From: DASRSS01 sp035656335
GTDB taxonomy: Bacteria > Actinomycetota > Actinomycetes > Mycobacteriales > Jatrophihabitantaceae
Assembly: GCA_035656335.1 (NCBI GenBank)
Contig: DASRSS010000129.1
Location: 1-7,580, forward strand
DNA length: 7,580 nucleotides
Direction of reading: 5' to 3'
In this document: positions 6,263-7,580 of the stretch, one piece after another
Position numbering within the stretch: position 1 is the first letter of the stretch
Layout: each line of letters opens with the position of its first letter
Notes under the pieces: model-generated
What the model was told of the DNA's origin: nothing
The model's input: only the letters and a program-made list of their open reading frames with translations
Databases searched by the model: none
Position numbers and translations under genes: made by a program

Positions 6263-6292
6263 CCTACGGGACGTGCCACTTGTCCCGTAAGG
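6263..6292 (+). promoter_or_regulatory. Hairpin pairing with the helicase ribosome site
   Basis: TACGGGAC (6265-6272) pairs perfectly with GTCCCGTA (6282-6289) around a nine-base loop. With A6290 bulged out, CC at 6263-6264 also pairs with GG at 6291-6292, the core of the AAGGA ribosome site. This would hide the site from the ribosome. The same AAGG can alternatively pair with CCTT at 6297-6300, next to the start codon. Confidence 0.55.
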
Positions 6293-6293
6293 A
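6289..6293 (+). promoter_or_regulatory. Ribosome binding site of the helicase
   Basis: AAGGA lies five bases before a TTG at 6299. It decides the TTG as the start; the next in-frame candidate, GTG at 6434, has no such site and would remove a 45-residue basic N-terminus. Confidence 0.6.
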
Positions 6294-6298
6294 TTTCC

Positions 6299-7580
6299 TT
6301 GACCCGCAGCTCTGCGCGCGGTTCCGCCGCGCCGTTCCGTTCCGCCCGTCCGAACCACTCCACGCCCCGCCCGAACCGCAGTCGGCAGCGCGCCCCGCGC
6401 CCGGCCGCGCGATCGATCTGGGACGATCTGCCCGTGCAGGTCGTCGCGACCGAGAACCTGCCCAGCTTCGCCGAGCTCGGCCTGCCGCCGGCATTCGTGA
6501 AAGCCTTGTCCGCAAAGGGGATTCGCGAGCCGTTCCCGATCCAGGCCGCGACGATTCCGGAGGCGATGACCGGTCGCGACCTGCTCGGCCGCGCCGCGAC
6601 CGGATCCGGCAAGACGCTCGCGTTCGGGCTGCCGCTGCTCGCGCGCCTGGACGAAAGCGGCACCGCGACCGGCATCGCGCGGCCGCGCCGCAACCGTCCG
6701 CGCGGCCTGGTGCTCGTGCCCACCCGCGAGCTCGCGATGCAGGTGACCGACGCGATCTCCCCGCTCGCCCAGTCGCGCGGCCTGTCCGTCCGGCTGGTTG
6801 CCGGCGGGTTGCCGATCGGCAAGCAGATCGCGGCGCTGGACTCCGGCGTCGACGTGCTCGTCGCCACGCCCGGCCGCCTCGAGGACCTCATCGCGCGCGG
6901 CTCGTGCCGCCTGGACGCGGTCGAGATCACCGTGCTGGACGAGGCCGATCACATGGCCGACCTGGGCTTCCTGCCAGTCGTGCGCCGGCTGCTCGACCAG
7001 ACCCCGTCCGACGGGCAGCGGCTGCTGTTCTCGGCGACGCTCGACGGCGATGTCGCCACGCTGGTCGAGCGCTATCTGACGAACCCGGCCGTGCACGCGC
7101 TCAGCGTTGCCGAGGCGTCCGTCGACACGATGACGCACCACGTGTTCCGCGTGCCGCACGAGGCCAAGTTCGACCTGGTCGCGACGATCGCCGCGCGCGA
7201 GGGACGCACGATCTGCTTCGTGCGCACCAAGCACGGCGCCGACCGCGTCGCGCGCAACCTCGGTCGCGTCGGTGTGGCCGCCGCGCCGCTGCACGGCGGA
7301 CGCACCCAGGCGCAGCGCACCAAGGCGTTGACCGCGTTCAAGGACGGGTCCGTGCCCGTGCTTGTCGCGACCGACGTCGCCGCGCGCGGCATCCACGTCG
7401 ACGACGTCTCGCTCGTGCTGCACGTCGACCCGCCGGCCGACCCGAAGGACTACCTGCACCGGTCCGGTCGCACCGCACGTGCCGGCGAGAGCGGCGTCGT
7501 CGTGCTGCTGACGACGCCGGCCGAGGAGTCCGACGTGCGCAAGATGCTCGGCGCCGCGGGCGTGCAGCCGCAGCAGCGCG
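6299..7580 (+). CDS. DEAD-box ATP-dependent RNA helicase (RhlE-like), 3' end beyond window
   Basis: Unwinds RNA duplexes using ATP, in roles such as ribosome assembly, RNA decay or cold adaptation. 427 codons are present before the window edge. After a 45-residue basic, Arg/Pro/Ser-rich N-terminus come the ordered motifs: Q motif FPIQ (79-82); motif I AATGSGKT (99-106, K105); Ia PTRELA; Ib TPGR; motif II DEAD (214-217); motif III SAT (245-247); ATDVAARG in motif V (357-364); and HRSGRTAR (387-394) in motif VI. Both RecA-like domains are essentially complete; only the C-terminal tail, often basic, is missing. The start is TTG at 6299, supported by AAGGA five bases upstream and by the codon frame staying open to 6251; GTG at 6434 is the alternative. 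The leader folds into hairpins, one of which covers the ribosome site. A role linked to the neighbouring lipid genes is not suggested. Confidence 0.93.
   Translation, partial: MTRSSARGSAAPFRSARPNHSTPRPNRSRQRAPRPAARSIWDDLPVQVVATENLPSFAELGLPPAFVKALSAKGIREPFPIQAATIPEAMTGRDLLGRAATGSGKTLAFGLPLLARLDESGTATGIARPRRNRPRGLVLVPTRELAMQVTDAISPLAQSRGLSVRLVAGGLPIGKQIAALDSGVDVLVATPGRLEDLIARGSCRLDAVEITVLDEADHMADLGFLPVVRRLLDQTPSDGQRLLFSATLDGDVATLVERYLTNPAVHALSVAEASVDTMTHHVFRVPHEAKFDLVATIAAREGRTICFVRTKHGADRVARNLGRVGVAAAPLHGGRTQAQRTKALTAFKDGSVPVLVATDVAARGIHVDDVSLVLHVDPPADPKDYLHRSGRTARAGESGVVVLLTTPAEESDVRKMLGAAGVQPQQR

Noticed and set aside
6184..6298. ATG at 6184 opening an out-of-frame reading frame through the helicase leader
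   Set aside because: The frame continues for a long way inside the helicase gene in another phase, has no Shine-Dalgarno sequence and shows no recognisable protein. A regulatory upstream peptide cannot be excluded.
6134..7459. 441-codon minus-strand frame opposite the helicase
   Set aside because: It is the antisense of a full set of DEAD-box motifs and would also run through the structured leader; no independent coding evidence was seen.

Overview
This looks like chromosomal DNA from a high-GC actinomycete. Nearly every codon of the real genes ends in G or C, GTG and TTG serve as starts, one gene pair is coupled by a GTGA overlap, promoter elements resemble the actinobacterial SigA type, and the protein families are typical of Actinomycetota. 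No genus can be named from the sequence alone. Coding density is high. The three gaps between genes are all under 140 bp and appear regulatory. No RNA gene, insertion sequence, CRISPR array or phage remnant was seen.

Layout. (a) 1-2921, minus strand: a two-gene operon. An ABC1/UbiB-type atypical kinase comes first, followed by a long-chain acyl-CoA ligase that starts inside the kinase stop codon and runs off the left edge. (b) 2922-3018: a 97-bp divergent promoter region holding an imperfect palindrome. (c) 3019-4536, plus strand: an NAD-type aldehyde dehydrogenase. (d) 4537-5478, minus strand: an MpaB/Lcp-type (DUF2236) haem oxygenase-family protein, whose stop codon directly abuts that of the dehydrogenase. 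(e) 5479-5544: a divergent control region with two near-identical 20-bp palindromes 29 bp apart. (f) 5545-6159, plus strand: a TetR-family repressor. (g) 6160-6298: a structured leader with three hairpins, the last able to pair with the Shine-Dalgarno of the next gene. (h) 6299-7580, plus strand: a DEAD-box RNA helicase that runs off the right edge.

How the genes may work together (inference). The oxygenase, aldehyde dehydrogenase and acyl-CoA ligase form a chemically sensible series. The oxygenase would cleave a C=C bond to give an aldehyde, as Lcp rubber oxygenases do; the dehydrogenase would oxidise it to an acid; the ligase would activate the acid as a CoA thioester for beta-oxidation. 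The UbiB-like kinase belongs to a family tied to polyprenyl-tailed lipids. This suggests a small module for oxidative turnover of an unsaturated or isoprenoid lipid. The TetR protein very probably controls the oxygenase and itself through the paired palindromes. The helicase seems to be a separate housekeeping or stress gene.

The best leads for new biology are the double operator with its apparently leaderless divergent promoters, the ribosome-site-pairing hairpin ahead of the helicase, and the proposed lipid-cleavage module.
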